Assembly: GCF_000710915.1 (NCBI RefSeq) | Contig: NZ_BAUA01000024.1 | Location: 1-64,000, forward strand | DNA from: Nocardia brasiliensis IFM 10847 | GTDB taxonomy: Bacteria; Actinomycetota; Actinomycetes; Mycobacteriales; Mycobacteriaceae | Reading direction: 5' to 3' | Length of the DNA: 64,000 nucleotides | Translations under genes and position numbers: made by a program | The notes under the pieces: model-generated | What the model saw: only the letters and a program-made list of their open reading frames with translations | What the model was told of the DNA's origin: nothing | Databases searched by the model: none | Shown here: in pieces, positions 28,272 to 37,868 of the stretch | Position numbering within the stretch: position 1 is the first letter of the stretch | Layout of the letters: each line of letters opens with the position of its first letter

Positions 28272-30490
28272 TCAGGACATCCCGGGGAGGAGTTGGACGA
28301 CGAGGTCGATGAGTTTGATGCCGATGAACGGCGCGATGATGCCGCCGAGGCCGTAGATCGTCAGATTGCGGCTCAACAACTTCGACGCGTTGCTCGGCGT
28401 GTAGTTCACCCCGCGCAGCGAGAGCGGGATCAGCGCCACGATGACGATCGCGTTGAAGATCACCGCGGACAGGATCGCCGACTGCGGGCTGGCCAGTCGC
28501 ATGATGTTGAGCTTGTCCAGGCCGGGGAACAGCGCGATGAACAGCGCGGGCAGGATCGCGAAGTACTTGGCGATGTCGTTGGCGATCGAGAAGGTGGTCA
28601 GCGCCCCGCGGGTGATGAGCAGCTGTTTGCCGATCTCGACGATCTCGATGAGCTTGGTCGGGTCGGAGTCCAGATCGACCATGTTGCCCGCTTCTTTGGC
28701 GGCCGAGGTACCGGTGTTCATCGCGACGCCGACGTCGGCCTGGGCGAGCGCGGGCGCGTCGTTGGTGCCGTCGCCGGTCATCGCGACCAGCCGGCCGCCG
28801 TCCTGTTCCTTCTTGATCAACGCCAGCTTGTCCTCCGGCGTCGCCTCGGCGAGGAAGTCGTCGACCCCCGCTTCGTCGGCGATCGCCTTGGCGGTCAACG
28901 GATTGTCGCCGGTGATCATGACGGTGCGAATGCCCATCCGGCGCATTTCGTCGAACCGCTCGCGCATGCCCTGCTTGACGACGTCCTTGAGATGGATCAC
29001 GCCGAGCAGCCGGGCGGTGCCGTCCTTCAGCTCGCCGACCACCAGCGGGGTCCCGCCGGAGGCGGAGACGCCGTCCACGGTCACGCCGACATCGGTGGGC
29101 ACGACGCCGCCCTGGGCGCGCACCCATTCGATCACCGCGCTCGCGGCGCCCTTGCGCAACTGGTGCCCGCCGGTGAGGTCGACGCCCGACATCCGGGTCT
29201 GCGCGGTGAATTCCACCCAGGCGGCGCCTTTCAGCTCACCCGGTGTGCGCTCGCGCTTGCCGAACGCCTGCTTCGCGTACACGACGATGGAACGGCCTTC
29301 GGGGTTTCGTCGGCGAGGCTGGACAGCTGCGCCGCGTCGGCCAGTTCGTCGGGCGAAATACCGGGCATCGGAACGAAATCCGAGGCTTGGCGATTGCCGA
29401 GGGTGATGGTGCCGGTCTTGTCCAGCAGCAGCGTGTTCACATCGCCCGCGGCCTCGACCGCGCGGCCGGACATGGCCAGCACGTTGCGCTGGACGAGCCG
29501 GTCCATGCCCGCGATGCCGATGGCGGACAGCAGCGCGCCGATGGTGGTCGGAATGAGGCACACCAGCAGCGACACCAGCACGATGCCGGTGATTCCGTTG
29601 ACGTCCAGCGCCGTCGTGTCCGGCACGCCGGGGTTGTTCGCCTTCGAGAAGATCGCCAGCGGCTGCAACGTGACCACCGCGAACACGAAGATGACGGTGA
29701 GCGAGGCGAGCAGGATGTTCAGCGCGATCTCGTTCGGCGTCTTCTGCCTGCTCGCACCCTCGACCAGAGCGATCATCTTGTCGATGAAGCTCTTGCCGGG
29801 CTCCTGGGTGATCTTGACGACGATCCGGTCGGACAGCACCGTGGTGCCGCCGGTGACCGCCGAGCGGTCGCCGCCGGATTCCCGGATGACCGGCGCGGAT
29901 TCGCCGGTGATCGCCGATTCGTCCACCGAGGCGATGCCTTCCACGACATCGCCGTCGCCGGGGACGACCTGACCGGCCTCGACCACGACGTGGTCGCCGC
30001 GCTGCAACTGCGGCGCCGCGACGCCTTCCTCGACGACCGGGCCGCCCGGCGTCCAGTCGACCAGTCGCCGGGCCACGGTGTCGGTCTTGGCTTTTCGCAA
30101 CGTGTCGGCCTGGGCCTTGCCGCGCCCTTCGGCGACCGCTTCGGCCAGATTCGCGAAAATCACGGTGAGCCAGAGCCATACGACGATCGTCCAGGCAAAG
30201 AAGCTGGGGTCGGCGATCGCCAGCACGGTGGACCAGACGGCGCCGAGCTCGACGATGAACATCACCGGATTGCGCCACATGGTGCGCGGATCGAGTTTGC
30301 GCACCGCGTCCGGCAGCGAGGTCAGCAGCATCTTCGGATCGAGCGCGCCGCGCGGCACCCGGCCGGCGTTGTGTTCGAGTCGCTTCTTCGACTCGTTGAA
30401 TTCGTCCGGTACTTCGGCGACTTCAGTAGCAGGAGTGGACCCACCCGCCGCCCGGCCGCCCGCGGAATCGCGTTGCGATGCTGTTGTCAT
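28272..30490 (-). pseudogene. kdpB: KdpB, P-type ATPase subunit, interrupted by a one-base frameshift
   Basis: The N-terminal part (30490 down to about 29301) reads normally through the TGES loop (ITGESAPV), membrane helices and the phosphorylation motif [13 protein letters not shown] to [11 protein letters not shown]. There the frame breaks. Continuation as [35 protein letters not shown] and [18 protein letters not shown], to the correct C-terminus at 28272, is found only in the next frame. The plus strand shows GGGG at 29301-29304; one more G would restore about 740 residues. All catalytic motifs are intact on either side, so a homopolymer sequencing error is as likely as a true lesion. Confidence 0.85.
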
Positions 30491-32160
30491 TGGTGAATCC
30501 CTTCAGCGAGCGGCCCGAGCGCGAGGGCGGGCAGGAAGGTGAGCGCGACCAGGATCACGGTCACGCCGACGACCATGCCGACGAATTGCGGCCGGTGCGT
30601 CGGCAGCGTGCCGATCGACTCGGGTGTGCTGCCCTGCTGGGCCAGCGAACCGGCCAGCGCGAGCACGAAGATGATGGGCAGGAACCGGCCGAATACCATT
30701 GCCAGGCCCAGCGCGGTGTTGTACCACTCGGTGTTGCCGGACAGGCCGGCGAAGGCCGAGCCGTTGTTGTTGGCCGCGGAAGTGAAGGCGTACAGCACTT
30801 CCGAGAGTCCGTGTGGTCCGGAATTCAGCATGCTCGCGCGTTGTCCGGGCATGGCCATCGCAAGCGCGGTGCCCACCAGCACGATCAACGGGCTCACCAG
30901 GAAATACGAAGCGGCGAGCTTGATCTCGCGTGGCGTGATCTTCTTGCCGAGGTACTCCGGTGTCCGCCCGACCATCAGGCCCGCGACGAAAACGGTGATC
31001 ACCGCGAGGATCAGCATGCCGTAGAGCCCGGAACCCGTTCCGCCCGGCGCTACTTCGCCGAGCTGCATGTTGAACATCGTCATCATGCCGCCGAGGCTGG
31101 TGTAGGAGTCGTGGAACGAGTCGACCGCGCCGGTCGAGGTGAGCGTCGTCGCGGACGCGAAGGTCGCGGAATCGGCCACGCCGAAACGGGTTTCGACGCC
31201 CTCCAGGGACGCGCCGATCGCGGTCGGCACCGTGCCGTGGTGCGCGAGCTGGAAGACGTTCTGCAACACCGTGCTGACCAGCGCGATGGCGCCCATCACG
31301 GCGACGATGGCGTAGCCCTGCTTCTTGCTGCCGACCATGCGCCCGAAGGTGCGCGGCAGCGAGAAGCTGATCATCAGGATCAGGAAGATCTCCACCCAGT
31401 TGGTCCAGGTGGTCGGGTTCTCGAACGGGTGCGAGGAGTTGGCGTTGTAGAAGCCGCCGCCGTTGGTGCCGAGTTCCTTGATCACCTCCTGGCTGGCCAC
31501 CGGGCCGCCGGGAATGGTCTGCGCGGTGCCGTTCAGCGTCTGCGCGACCTGATCGTGCAGGTGGAAGTTCTGGATCGCGCCGCCGGCGACCAGCACGATG
31601 GCGAACACGAACGCGATCGGCAGCAGGATGCGCAGGGTGCCGCGGACGAGATCGACCCAGAAGTTGCCCAGGTCGCCGGTGTGCCTGCGGGCGAAGCCGC
31701 GCACCAGCGCGACCGCGACGGCCATGCCGACGGCGGCGGAGACGAAGTTCTGCACCGCGAGCCCGGCCATCTGCACCAGGTGTCCCTGGGTCGACTCACC
31801 GGAGTAGTTCTGCCAGTTCGTGTTCGTCACGAAACTGACCGCGGTGTTCCAGGCCAACGCCGGCGTCATCTCGGTGGCCGGGTCGTTCAGGTGCAGCGGC
31901 AGTTTGCCCTGCAACAACTGGAAGAAGAAAAGGAAGAGGATGCCGACCGCGGAGAAGGCCAGCACGCTACGGGCGTAGACGCCCCAGGTCTGCTCCACCT
32001 CGGGTTGCGCGCCGATGGCCTTGTAGATCACCCGTTCCGCACGGGAATGTTTGCGGCCGTTGTAGACCCGGAACATGTAGTCGCCGAGCGGCACATGCAC
32101 CAGGGCGAGCGCGATGATCAGGGAGGCGACGAACGCGATCCCCGCTGTTGTCGTGTTCAC
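30487..32160 (-). CDS. kdpA: Potassium-transporting ATPase KdpA subunit
   Basis: 557 residues, full length, with about ten membrane segments. KdpA is the K+-selective channel-like subunit; pore-loop regions are visible at [18 protein letters not shown] and [19 protein letters not shown] start at 32160 directly after the kdpF stop; the kdpA stop overlaps the kdpB ATG by 4 bp. This supports one translationally coupled kdpFABC mRNA. Confidence 0.95.
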   Translation of the reverse strand: MNTTTAGIAFVASLIIALALVHVPLGDYMFRVYNGRKHSRAERVIYKAIGAQPEVEQTWGVYARSVLAFSAVGILFLFFFQLLQGKLPLHLNDPATEMTPALAWNTAVSFVTNTNWQNYSGESTQGHLVQMAGLAVQNFVSAAVGMAVAVALVRGFARRHTGDLGNFWVDLVRGTLRILLPIAFVFAIVLVAGGAIQNFHLHDQVAQTLNGTAQTIPGGPVASQEVIKELGTNGGGFYNANSSHPFENPTTWTNWVEIFLILMISFSLPRTFGRMVGSKKQGYAIVAVMGAIALVSTVLQNVFQLAHHGTVPTAIGASLEGVETRFGVADSATFASATTLTSTGAVDSFHDSYTSLGGMMTMFNMQLGEVAPGGTGSGLYGMLILAVITVFVAGLMVGRTPEYLGKKITPREIKLAASYFLVSPLIVLVGTALAMAMPGQRASMLNSGPHGLSEVLYAFTSAANNNGSAFAGLSGNTEWYNTALGLAMVFGRFLPIIFVLALAGSLAQQGSTPESIGTLPTHRPQFVGMVVGVTVILVALTFLPALALGPLAEGIHQ

Positions 32161-32247
32161 CTAGAACCTCTCGGGGAAAAGCAGCGCGGCGATCATGTAG
32201 ATGGCCACCGCGATGGCGAGAACCAAACCGATCAGGTTCGCGATCAC
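32161..32247 (-). CDS. kdpF: KdpF, small membrane subunit of the Kdp ATPase
   Basis: 28 residues: one hydrophobic helix (LIGLVLAIAVAIYMIAALLF) ending PERF, the hallmark of KdpF (a Y-x-x-x-A-L-L-x-P-E-x-F end). It stabilises the KdpABC complex. GTG start at 32247 overlaps the stop of the small upstream peptide; its stop abuts the kdpA start. Confidence 0.88.
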   Translation of the reverse strand: MIANLIGLVLAIAVAIYMIAALLFPERF

Positions 32248-32327
32248 AGCTTTTCCACCCCCCGCTGGATCAGGCCCAGCAGCGCGAAGATCGCCACGGT
32301 CAGCACCGTGAACACCACGACAGACAT
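32244..32327 (-). CDS. 27-residue single-helix membrane peptide leading the kdp operon
   Basis: Starts MSVVVFTVLTVAIFALLGLI and ends QRGVEKL: one transmembrane helix and a short basic tail. It overlaps kdpF by 4 bp (GTGA) and has a GGTTGGTTAG lead rather than a strong Shine-Dalgarno. It is not KdpF itself, which follows. It may be an extra Kdp subunit or a leader peptide that couples translation to kdpF; the role is unknown. Confidence 0.6.
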   Translation of the reverse strand: MSVVVFTVLTVAIFALLGLIQRGVEKL

Positions 32328-32485
32328 GTCTAACCAACCTCCATCAGCGCTCGTGTTGTCGAGCGCACCAGGGCGAGTCAAGTCTTCGTTCCGGGTCCTG
32401 CCGAGGTTCCTTACGACTCTTTTGCGGGTGGAACCATTGCCTTTGCGCTTCGTTTACACCCCGGCCCAGGATCCTTGAAAGGATG

Positions 32486-32524
32486 CCGTCAAAAGCCGCG
32501 GCGATACCGTCAACACGCCGTAAA
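32486..32524. promoter_or_regulatory. Candidate KdpE-binding direct repeats
   Basis: CCGTCAA at 32486, CCGCGGC at 32496, CCGTCAA at 32507 and CCGTAAA at 32518: direct repeats 10-11 bp apart, thus on one face of the helix, as OmpR-family regulators bind. They lie in the 299-bp control region between kdpF (minus) and the kdpD-side genes (plus). Assignment to KdpE is inference. Confidence 0.4.
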
Positions 32525-32626
32525 GATCGCTCTCATCCGCGCAGGTGCGGGTAGTAATGGAAGGCCCGGCCAGGCGGATCTCTCCAGCGCAACCGGTTGT
32601 CTCGATCGGTCGGAGAAAGGATCGTC

Positions 32627-32782
32627 ATGTCGGCTGTCACCGTGGCCCTGCTCGTCGGGTTCGTGTGCTGCGCGCTGCTCATTCGCGCGCTCCGGAGCCA
32701 GGGCGAGGAAATGGACGTATCCGGGGACGGCGAGCGGGTCAGGAGCCTGCACGGCGCGGAGCCGGGGCCGCTGGATGCGTGA
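32627..32782 (+). CDS. Small single-helix membrane protein upstream of kdpD
   Basis: 51 residues with a transmembrane helix (VTVALLVGFVCCALLIRAL) and an acidic cytoplasmic tail. ATG 32627 has GGAGAAAGG seven bases upstream, better than the in-frame codon at 32597. It precedes kdpD by 72 bp on the same strand and may be co-transcribed with it. No known family. Confidence 0.6.
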   Translation: MSAVTVALLVGFVCCALLIRALRSQGEEMDVSGDGERVRSLHGAEPGPLDA

Positions 32783-32854
32783 GGATCGGGCGCAGCACGC
32801 CGATTCGTCCGAGGGGTACTCGGTTCCGGGATCGCGGCACGCGATGATGGACAG

Positions 32855-35401
32855 GTGAAACGCGGCCAACTGCGCATCTACCTCGGCGCCGCGCCGGGAG
32901 TCGGTAAGACCTACGCCATGCTCGGCGAGGCCCACCGGCGGCTCGAGCGCGGCCGCGACGTGGTGGCGGCGGTGGTCGAGACGCACGGCCGGGCCAAGAC
33001 CGCGGCGTTGCTGGAGGGCATCGAACGGATTCCGACGCGGACGGTGCGCTATCGCGGCGCCGAACTGCCGGAACTCGATGTCGAGGCGGTGCTGCGGCGG
33101 CGGCCCACGGTGGCGCTGGTCGACGAGCTCGCGCACACCAACGCGCCGGGCAGCAAACACGAAAAGCGTTGGCAGGACGTCGAAGAACTGCTGGACGCGG
33201 GCATCGACGTGATCTCGACGGTCAATGTGCAGCACCTGGAGAGCCTCAACGACGTGGTCGAGCAGATCACCGGGATCCAGCAGAAGGAGACCGTGCCGGA
33301 CGCGGTGGTGCGCGGCGCCGATCAGGTCGAACTGGTCGATCTCACGCCGGAAGCGCTGCGGCGCAGGCTCTCCCACGGCAACGTGTACGCCGCCGACAAG
33401 GTGGACGCCGCGCTGCGCAACTACTTCCGCCCCGGAAACCTCACCGCGCTAAGGGAATTGGCGCTGCTATGGCTGGCCGATCAGGTCGACGCCGCGCTGG
33501 CCAAATACCGGGCGGACCACAAGATCACCGAACTCTGGGAGGCCCGCGAGCGCGTGGTCGTCGCGGTGACCGGCGGCCCCGAATCGGAGACCGTGGTGCG
33601 CCGGGCCAGCCGCATCGCGAGCAAGGCCAGCGCGGAACTCGTTCTGGTGCACGTGGTTCGGGGCGACGGGCTGGCGGGGGTGTCCACCGCGCGGCTGGCG
33701 CGGCTGCGGGAACTGGCCGCGAGTCTGGACGCCTCGCTGCACACCGTCACCGGTGACGACGTGCCGGGCGCACTGCTGGAGTTCGCGCGCGAGGTGAACG
33801 CGACGCAGCTGGTGCTCGGCACCTCGCGCCGTTCCCGGTGGGCGCGGATGCTCGACGAAGGCATCGGCTCCACGGTGGTGCAGCAGTCGGGAAAGATCGA
33901 CGTGCACATGGTCACCCACGAGGAGGCGCACCGCGGACTGCGCCGGTCCTCGTTCATGCCGCGCCAGCCGATCCGGGCCTGGCTGGCGGCGGTGCTCGTG
34001 CCGATGGCGGTGTGCGGGATCGGCATCGTGTTCCTCGACGGCTTCCTGCAACTCGGCGGGCTCAGCGCGGTGTTCTTCATCGGCGTCGTCGCGGTCGCGC
34101 TGCTGGGTGGTGTTGTGCCCGCGGCGTTTTCGGCGCTGCTGTCCGGCCTGCTGCTGAACTGGTTCTTCGCCGACCCGCGCTACAGCCTGACCATCTCCGA
34201 GCCGGACAACTTCGTCACCGTGGTGGTGCTGCTGTTCGTCGCGGTGGCGGTGGCGGCGCTGGTCGACGTAGCCGCCAAACAGACGTTGCAGGCGCGACGC
34301 GCCTCGCAGGAAGCCGAGCTGCTCACGATGTTCGCCGGTGCCGTGCTGCACGGCGCGGACCTGCCCAACCTGCTGGAGCAGGTGCGCGAGACCTACGGGC
34401 AGCGGGCGGTGAGCATGCTGTGCGGCGAACAGGTGGTCGCCGCAGTGGGGGCGGACCCGCCGCAGCGTGCGACGGACGCCGACACCACCATCCAGGCGGG
34501 CGACGCGACGAGCCTGCTCTTGCTCGCCGGTCGGCCGCTGGCCGCGGGTGACCGCCCGGTGCTCAACGCCGTCGCCAATCAGGCGGCCGGGCTGGTGCGC
34601 CAGTCCCGGCTCGCGGAGGAGGCGAGCGCCGCGGCGGCCCTGCTCGAGGCGGACCGCCTGCGCCGCGCGCTGCTGTCCGCGGTGAGCCACGATCTGCGCA
34701 CGCCGCTGGCCGGGGCGAAGGCGGCCGTGTCCAGCCTGCGCAGCGACGATATCGAGTTCTCCGCGGAGGACACCAGCGAACTACTGGAGACCATCGAGGA
34801 ATCGGTGGACCAGCTGACCGCGCTGGTCGGCAATCTGCTCGACTCCTCCAGGCTCGCCGTGGGCGTGGTGAAACCGCAACTGCGGCAGGTGTACATGGAC
34901 GAGGTGGTGCACCGGGCGCTGGTGAGTGTCGGGATGGGCGCGCGCGGCTTGCGGCGCGCGGCGATGGACCGGGTGAAGGTGGAGGTCGGCGACGTGTCCG
35001 TGTGTGCCGACAGCGGGTTGCTCGAACGTGTGGTGGCCAACCTGATCGACAACGCACTGCGCCACGCCACCCGCGACATGGCCTTCACCCAACCGGCCGG
35101 TTCCGGCGACTACCATCCCCCGCCGGTACGCGTCACCGCGGAACGCGAGGGCGACCGGGTGTCCATCGCGGTGGTGGACACCGGCCCCGGCGTCCCGCCG
35201 GGTGCCGAAGAGCAACTGTTCGAACCGTTCCAACGGCTCGGCGACCGGGACAACACCACCGGGGTCGGCCTCGGCCTGTCGGTGGTGCGCGGTTTCGTCG
35301 AGGCGATGGGCGGCACCGTGCACGCCGAACCGACACCGGGCGGAGGATTGACCATGATCGTCGATCTGCCCGCCGCAGCGAACGGAGCGAGCAGCTCATG
35401 A
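32855..35401 (+). CDS. kdpD: Osmosensitive K+ sensor histidine kinase KdpD
   Basis: 848 residues. Parts in order: N-terminal KdpD sensor domain with Walker A GAAPGVGKTYAM (residues 11-22) and DELAHTNAPGS; a universal stress protein-like domain (about 230-360); four close-packed helices (DUF4118, about 375-475); a GAF-like segment; a histidine kinase core with [13 protein letters not shown] (His near 612), NLIDNALRHA and GVGLGLSVVRGFVEA. It senses K+ limitation and turgor and phosphorylates KdpE. GTG start. The stop overlaps kdpE by 4 bp. It is divergent from kdpFABC. Confidence 0.94.
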   Translation: MKRGQLRIYLGAAPGVGKTYAMLGEAHRRLERGRDVVAAVVETHGRAKTAALLEGIERIPTRTVRYRGAELPELDVEAVLRRRPTVALVDELAHTNAPGSKHEKRWQDVEELLDAGIDVISTVNVQHLESLNDVVEQITGIQQKETVPDAVVRGADQVELVDLTPEALRRRLSHGNVYAADKVDAALRNYFRPGNLTALRELALLWLADQVDAALAKYRADHKITELWEARERVVVAVTGGPESETVVRRASRIASKASAELVLVHVVRGDGLAGVSTARLARLRELAASLDASLHTVTGDDVPGALLEFAREVNATQLVLGTSRRSRWARMLDEGIGSTVVQQSGKIDVHMVTHEEAHRGLRRSSFMPRQPIRAWLAAVLVPMAVCGIGIVFLDGFLQLGGLSAVFFIGVVAVALLGGVVPAAFSALLSGLLLNWFFADPRYSLTISEPDNFVTVVVLLFVAVAVAALVDVAAKQTLQARRASQEAELLTMFAGAVLHGADLPNLLEQVRETYGQRAVSMLCGEQVVAAVGADPPQRATDADTTIQAGDATSLLLLAGRPLAAGDRPVLNAVANQAAGLVRQSRLAEEASAAAALLEADRLRRALLSAVSHDLRTPLAGAKAAVSSLRSDDIEFSAEDTSELLETIEESVDQLTALVGNLLDSSRLAVGVVKPQLRQVYMDEVVHRALVSVGMGARGLRRAAMDRVKVEVGDVSVCADSGLLERVVANLIDNALRHATRDMAFTQPAGSGDYHPPPVRVTAEREGDRVSIAVVDTGPGVPPGAEEQLFEPFQRLGDRDNTTGVGLGLSVVRGFVEAMGGTVHAEPTPGGGLTMIVDLPAAANGASSS

Positions 35402-36144
35402 CGACAGTGGAGTCCACGACCACACAGGAAGTCGCGATGACCGAGAAGAAGCAGGACGCCCCGGCGGTCAAGGTGCTGGTGGTCGACGACGAACCGCAGA
35501 TCGTGCGTGCGTTGCGGATCAACCTGTCGGTCCGCGGCTACGAGGTGATCACCGCCGGCACCGGCGGCGCGGCGTTGCGCGCGGCCGCCGACAAACATCC
35601 CGATGTGGTGATCCTCGATCTCGGGCTGCCCGATATCGACGGCATCGAGGTGCTCGCCGGGTTGCGCGGCTGGACCTCGGCGCCGGTGATCGTGCTCTCG
35701 GCGCGCACCGACTCGGCGGACAAGGTCGAGGCGCTCGACGCGGGCGCCGACGACTACGTCACCAAGCCGTTCGGGATGGACGAGCTGCTCGCCCGGCTGC
35801 GCGCCGCGGTCCGGCGCGGCGCCACCGATACCGACGCGTCCGATCCGGTGGTGGTGACCTCGTCGTTCACCGTCGACCTCGCGGCCAAGAAGGTCACCAA
35901 GAACGACGAGACGGTGCATCTGACCCCGACCGAGTGGGGCATGCTCGAGATGCTGGTCCGCAACCGCGGCAAGCTGGTCGGGCGCAAAGAGCTGCTGCGC
36001 GAAGTGTGGGGTCCGTCGTACGCGACGGAGACCCACTACCTGCGGGTGTATCTGGCCCAGCTGCGGCGCAAGCTCGAGGACGACCCCTCGCATCCCAAAC
36101 ACCTGCTCACCGAAGCGGGCATGGGCTACCGCTTCCAAGAGTGA
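35398..36144 (+). CDS. kdpE: Kdp response regulator KdpE
   Basis: 248 residues. The receiver domain KVLVVDDEPQIVRALRINL starts about 20 residues in; the phosphorylatable Asp is near 74 in VVILDLGLPDIDG; the conserved Lys is in VTKPFGMDELLARL. The winged helix ends ETHYLRVYLAQLRRKLEDDP with GYRFQE at the terminus, typical of KdpE. ATG 35398 is coupled to kdpD; ATG 35437 (MTEKKQDAP) is an alternative and would remove a Thr-rich lead. Confidence 0.93.
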   Translation: MTTVESTTTQEVAMTEKKQDAPAVKVLVVDDEPQIVRALRINLSVRGYEVITAGTGGAALRAAADKHPDVVILDLGLPDIDGIEVLAGLRGWTSAPVIVLSARTDSADKVEALDAGADDYVTKPFGMDELLARLRAAVRRGATDTDASDPVVVTSSFTVDLAAKKVTKNDETVHLTPTEWGMLEMLVRNRGKLVGRKELLREVWGPSYATETHYLRVYLAQLRRKLEDDPSHPKHLLTEAGMGYRFQE

Positions 36145-36308
36145 CGGTTGCGCGCACCTGCTGATCCGCCGCGTAAGGATTTCGCCGGCGGTTCGACGCG
36201 CGAATTCGGGTGCGGCGGAGAGCTTGCGCACGGCGCGGAATGGGCGACCGACCAGTCGGCGTTGCCAGGCGTGAGTTGATTCCGACAAAGAATGGCAGGA
36301 TCGGACCC

Positions 36309-36761
36309 ATGGCTGAACCAACCGCTACCTCCGCGAGCACCGCAGCACAACCGACCGAACTCTGGGTCGAGCGCACGGGGACGCGGGCGTACACCGGCCG
36401 CAGCTCGCGCGGCGCCGAAGTGCTGATCGCCTCGCAGGGCGTGCCCGGCGCCTTCACCCCCGGTGAGTTGCTGAAGATCGCGCTGGCCGGCTGCTCCGGG
36501 CTCAGCGCCGACTTCTCTCTGGCGCGCAAGCTCGGCGATTCCTTCGACGCGACCATTCGCGTCTCGGGCGACGCGGACCGGGAGAACGAGGTGTATCCGC
36601 AGCTGGACGAGTCCTTCGAACTCGATCTCAGTGAACTGGACGAGCAGGCGCGCGAGCGGTTGCTGGTGACGGTGCAGCGCGCCATCGACAAGGCCTGCAC
36701 GGTGGGCCGCACCCTGCAGGCCGGGACGAAGGTGACCCTGTCCTTCGACATCGAGGCCTGA
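36309..36761 (+). CDS. osmC: OsmC-family peroxiredoxin-like protein
   Basis: 150 residues. Two conserved cysteines, Cys62 in [14 protein letters not shown] and Cys130 in [11 protein letters not shown], form the peroxidatic/resolving pair of OsmC/Ohr proteins, which reduce organic hydroperoxides. It sits just before acyP with a 1-bp overlap (TGATG), the same pair that lies upstream of smc in mycobacteria. An in-frame ATG at 36210 gives a basic extension unlike the family, so ATG 36309 was chosen. Confidence 0.9.
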   Translation: MAEPTATSASTAAQPTELWVERTGTRAYTGRSSRGAEVLIASQGVPGAFTPGELLKIALAGCSGLSADFSLARKLGDSFDATIRVSGDADRENEVYPQLDESFELDLSELDEQARERLLVTVQRAIDKACTVGRTLQAGTKVTLSFDIEA

Positions 36762-37048
36762 TGGCGGAGGCGCTCGAATCCGTCCGGCTGAGCGCGTGGG
36801 TGCACGGCCGCGTCCAGGGCGTGGGATTTCGCTGGTGGACGCGGTCGCGGGCGTTGGAACTCGGCCTGCGCGGGCACGCGACCAACGCGCGCGACGGCCG
36901 GGTGCACGTGGTGGCGGAGGGCCCGCGCGCGGACTGCGCGCAGTTGCTCGAACTGTTACGGTCCGGCGATACTCCTGGTCGGGTGACGTTGGTTGTGGAA
37001 AGCTGGGAGCCCGCGCGGGGTGATTTGACCGGATTCGAGGAGCGTTAG
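36761..37048 (+). CDS. acyP: Acylphosphatase
   Basis: 95 residues. The active-site loop [12 protein letters not shown] carries the phosphate-binding Arg, and [16 protein letters not shown] the catalytic Asn. It hydrolyses acyl phosphates. It overlaps osmC by 1 bp. In mycobacteria smc follows directly; here about 10 kb of other genes intervenes. Confidence 0.93.
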   Translation: MAEALESVRLSAWVHGRVQGVGFRWWTRSRALELGLRGHATNARDGRVHVVAEGPRADCAQLLELLRSGDTPGRVTLVVESWEPARGDLTGFEER

Positions 37049-37079
37049 TGGTGGCTCGGGCTAGGACGGGGACTCGACA

Positions 37080-37868
37080 GTGAGCACACAGAATCCGGGT
37101 GAAGACCGTTCCGCGTCCGGGCCGAACGAGGGCACCCCGCAGCCACCGTCCAATCCTGTGCAGCCGCCGTCGAATGCCGGCCAGTCGTGGCACTCCGAGC
37201 CGCCGACGCAGCCCGAGCCGTCGAGTGCCGGGCAGCAGTGGAGCGCCGAGCCACCCGCGGGCGCGATCCCCGGGCAAGTCGGTTCGGCGCCGGAGCCCGG
37301 CGCCGAGCCGCCGCAACCGCCGCGCCAAGGCAGTGTGCAACGGCAGGAGCCGGGCATCACGCAGCCGCGACCGCCGACCGTCGCCGAGGCGCGCGCCAGG
37401 GACAAGGCGCGCAAGCGGGCCGAAGCGGCGCAGCGCGCCGCGGCCGCCGCGGAAGAAGCCAAGAAGCGCGGCCGCAAACGGGTGATGATCGGCGGCGCCG
37501 CGATCGTCGGCGTCGCCGCGCTGGTCGGCGGCGGCTACCTCGCCTACCGGGCGATCACCGCCCCGGACAAAGTCACCGCGTCCTGTGTGAAGACCGAGAA
37601 CGGCCAGGAAATCGTGGTCGAGGACAGCTACTGCGGCGAGGGGCGTCCCGGCTTCGTCGGCGACGGCGGACCGCACGTCAGCCCCGGCCTGATCATCCTC
37701 GGCGGCGGTCCGCAATACCGGTACTACTACGGCGGCACCCCGACGATCGGCAAGCCGCCGACCGGCGGCACCACGGTGAAACCCAAGAGCGCCGAGATAA
37801 AGACCAAGAGCGGCACCACCGTGCAGCGCGGCGGGCTCGGCAGCAAGAGCACAGGCAGCGGGTCCTGA
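37080..37868 (+). CDS. Proline-rich single-pass membrane protein, YjfM/DUF1190-like in context
   Basis: 262 residues. The N-terminal 105 residues are Pro/Gln/Ser-rich; then a charged Ala/Arg/Lys helix (ARARDKARKRAEAAQRAA); one transmembrane helix (VMIGGAAIVGVAALVGGGYL); then an outer domain with two Cys (ASCVKT, DSYCGEG) and GGGPQYRYYYGG, ending in Gly/Ser/Thr with QRGGLGSKS. The tyrosine/glycine tail and the following genes recall E. coli YgiB/YjfM, though the long N-terminus differs. GTG start. Overlaps the next gene by 1 bp. Confidence 0.7.
   Translation: MSTQNPGEDRSASGPNEGTPQPPSNPVQPPSNAGQSWHSEPPTQPEPSSAGQQWSAEPPAGAIPGQVGSAPEPGAEPPQPPRQGSVQRQEPGITQPRPPTVAEARARDKARKRAEAAQRAAAAAEEAKKRGRKRVMIGGAAIVGVAALVGGGYLAYRAITAPDKVTASCVKTENGQEIVVEDSYCGEGRPGFVGDGGPHVSPGLIILGGGPQYRYYYGGTPTIGKPPTGGTTVKPKSAEIKTKSGTTVQRGGLGSKSTGSGS

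Noticed and set aside
30478..32478. 666-codon plus-strand frame opposite kdpA
   Set aside because: His/Arg/Gly-rich shadow typical of the reverse of membrane-protein codons.
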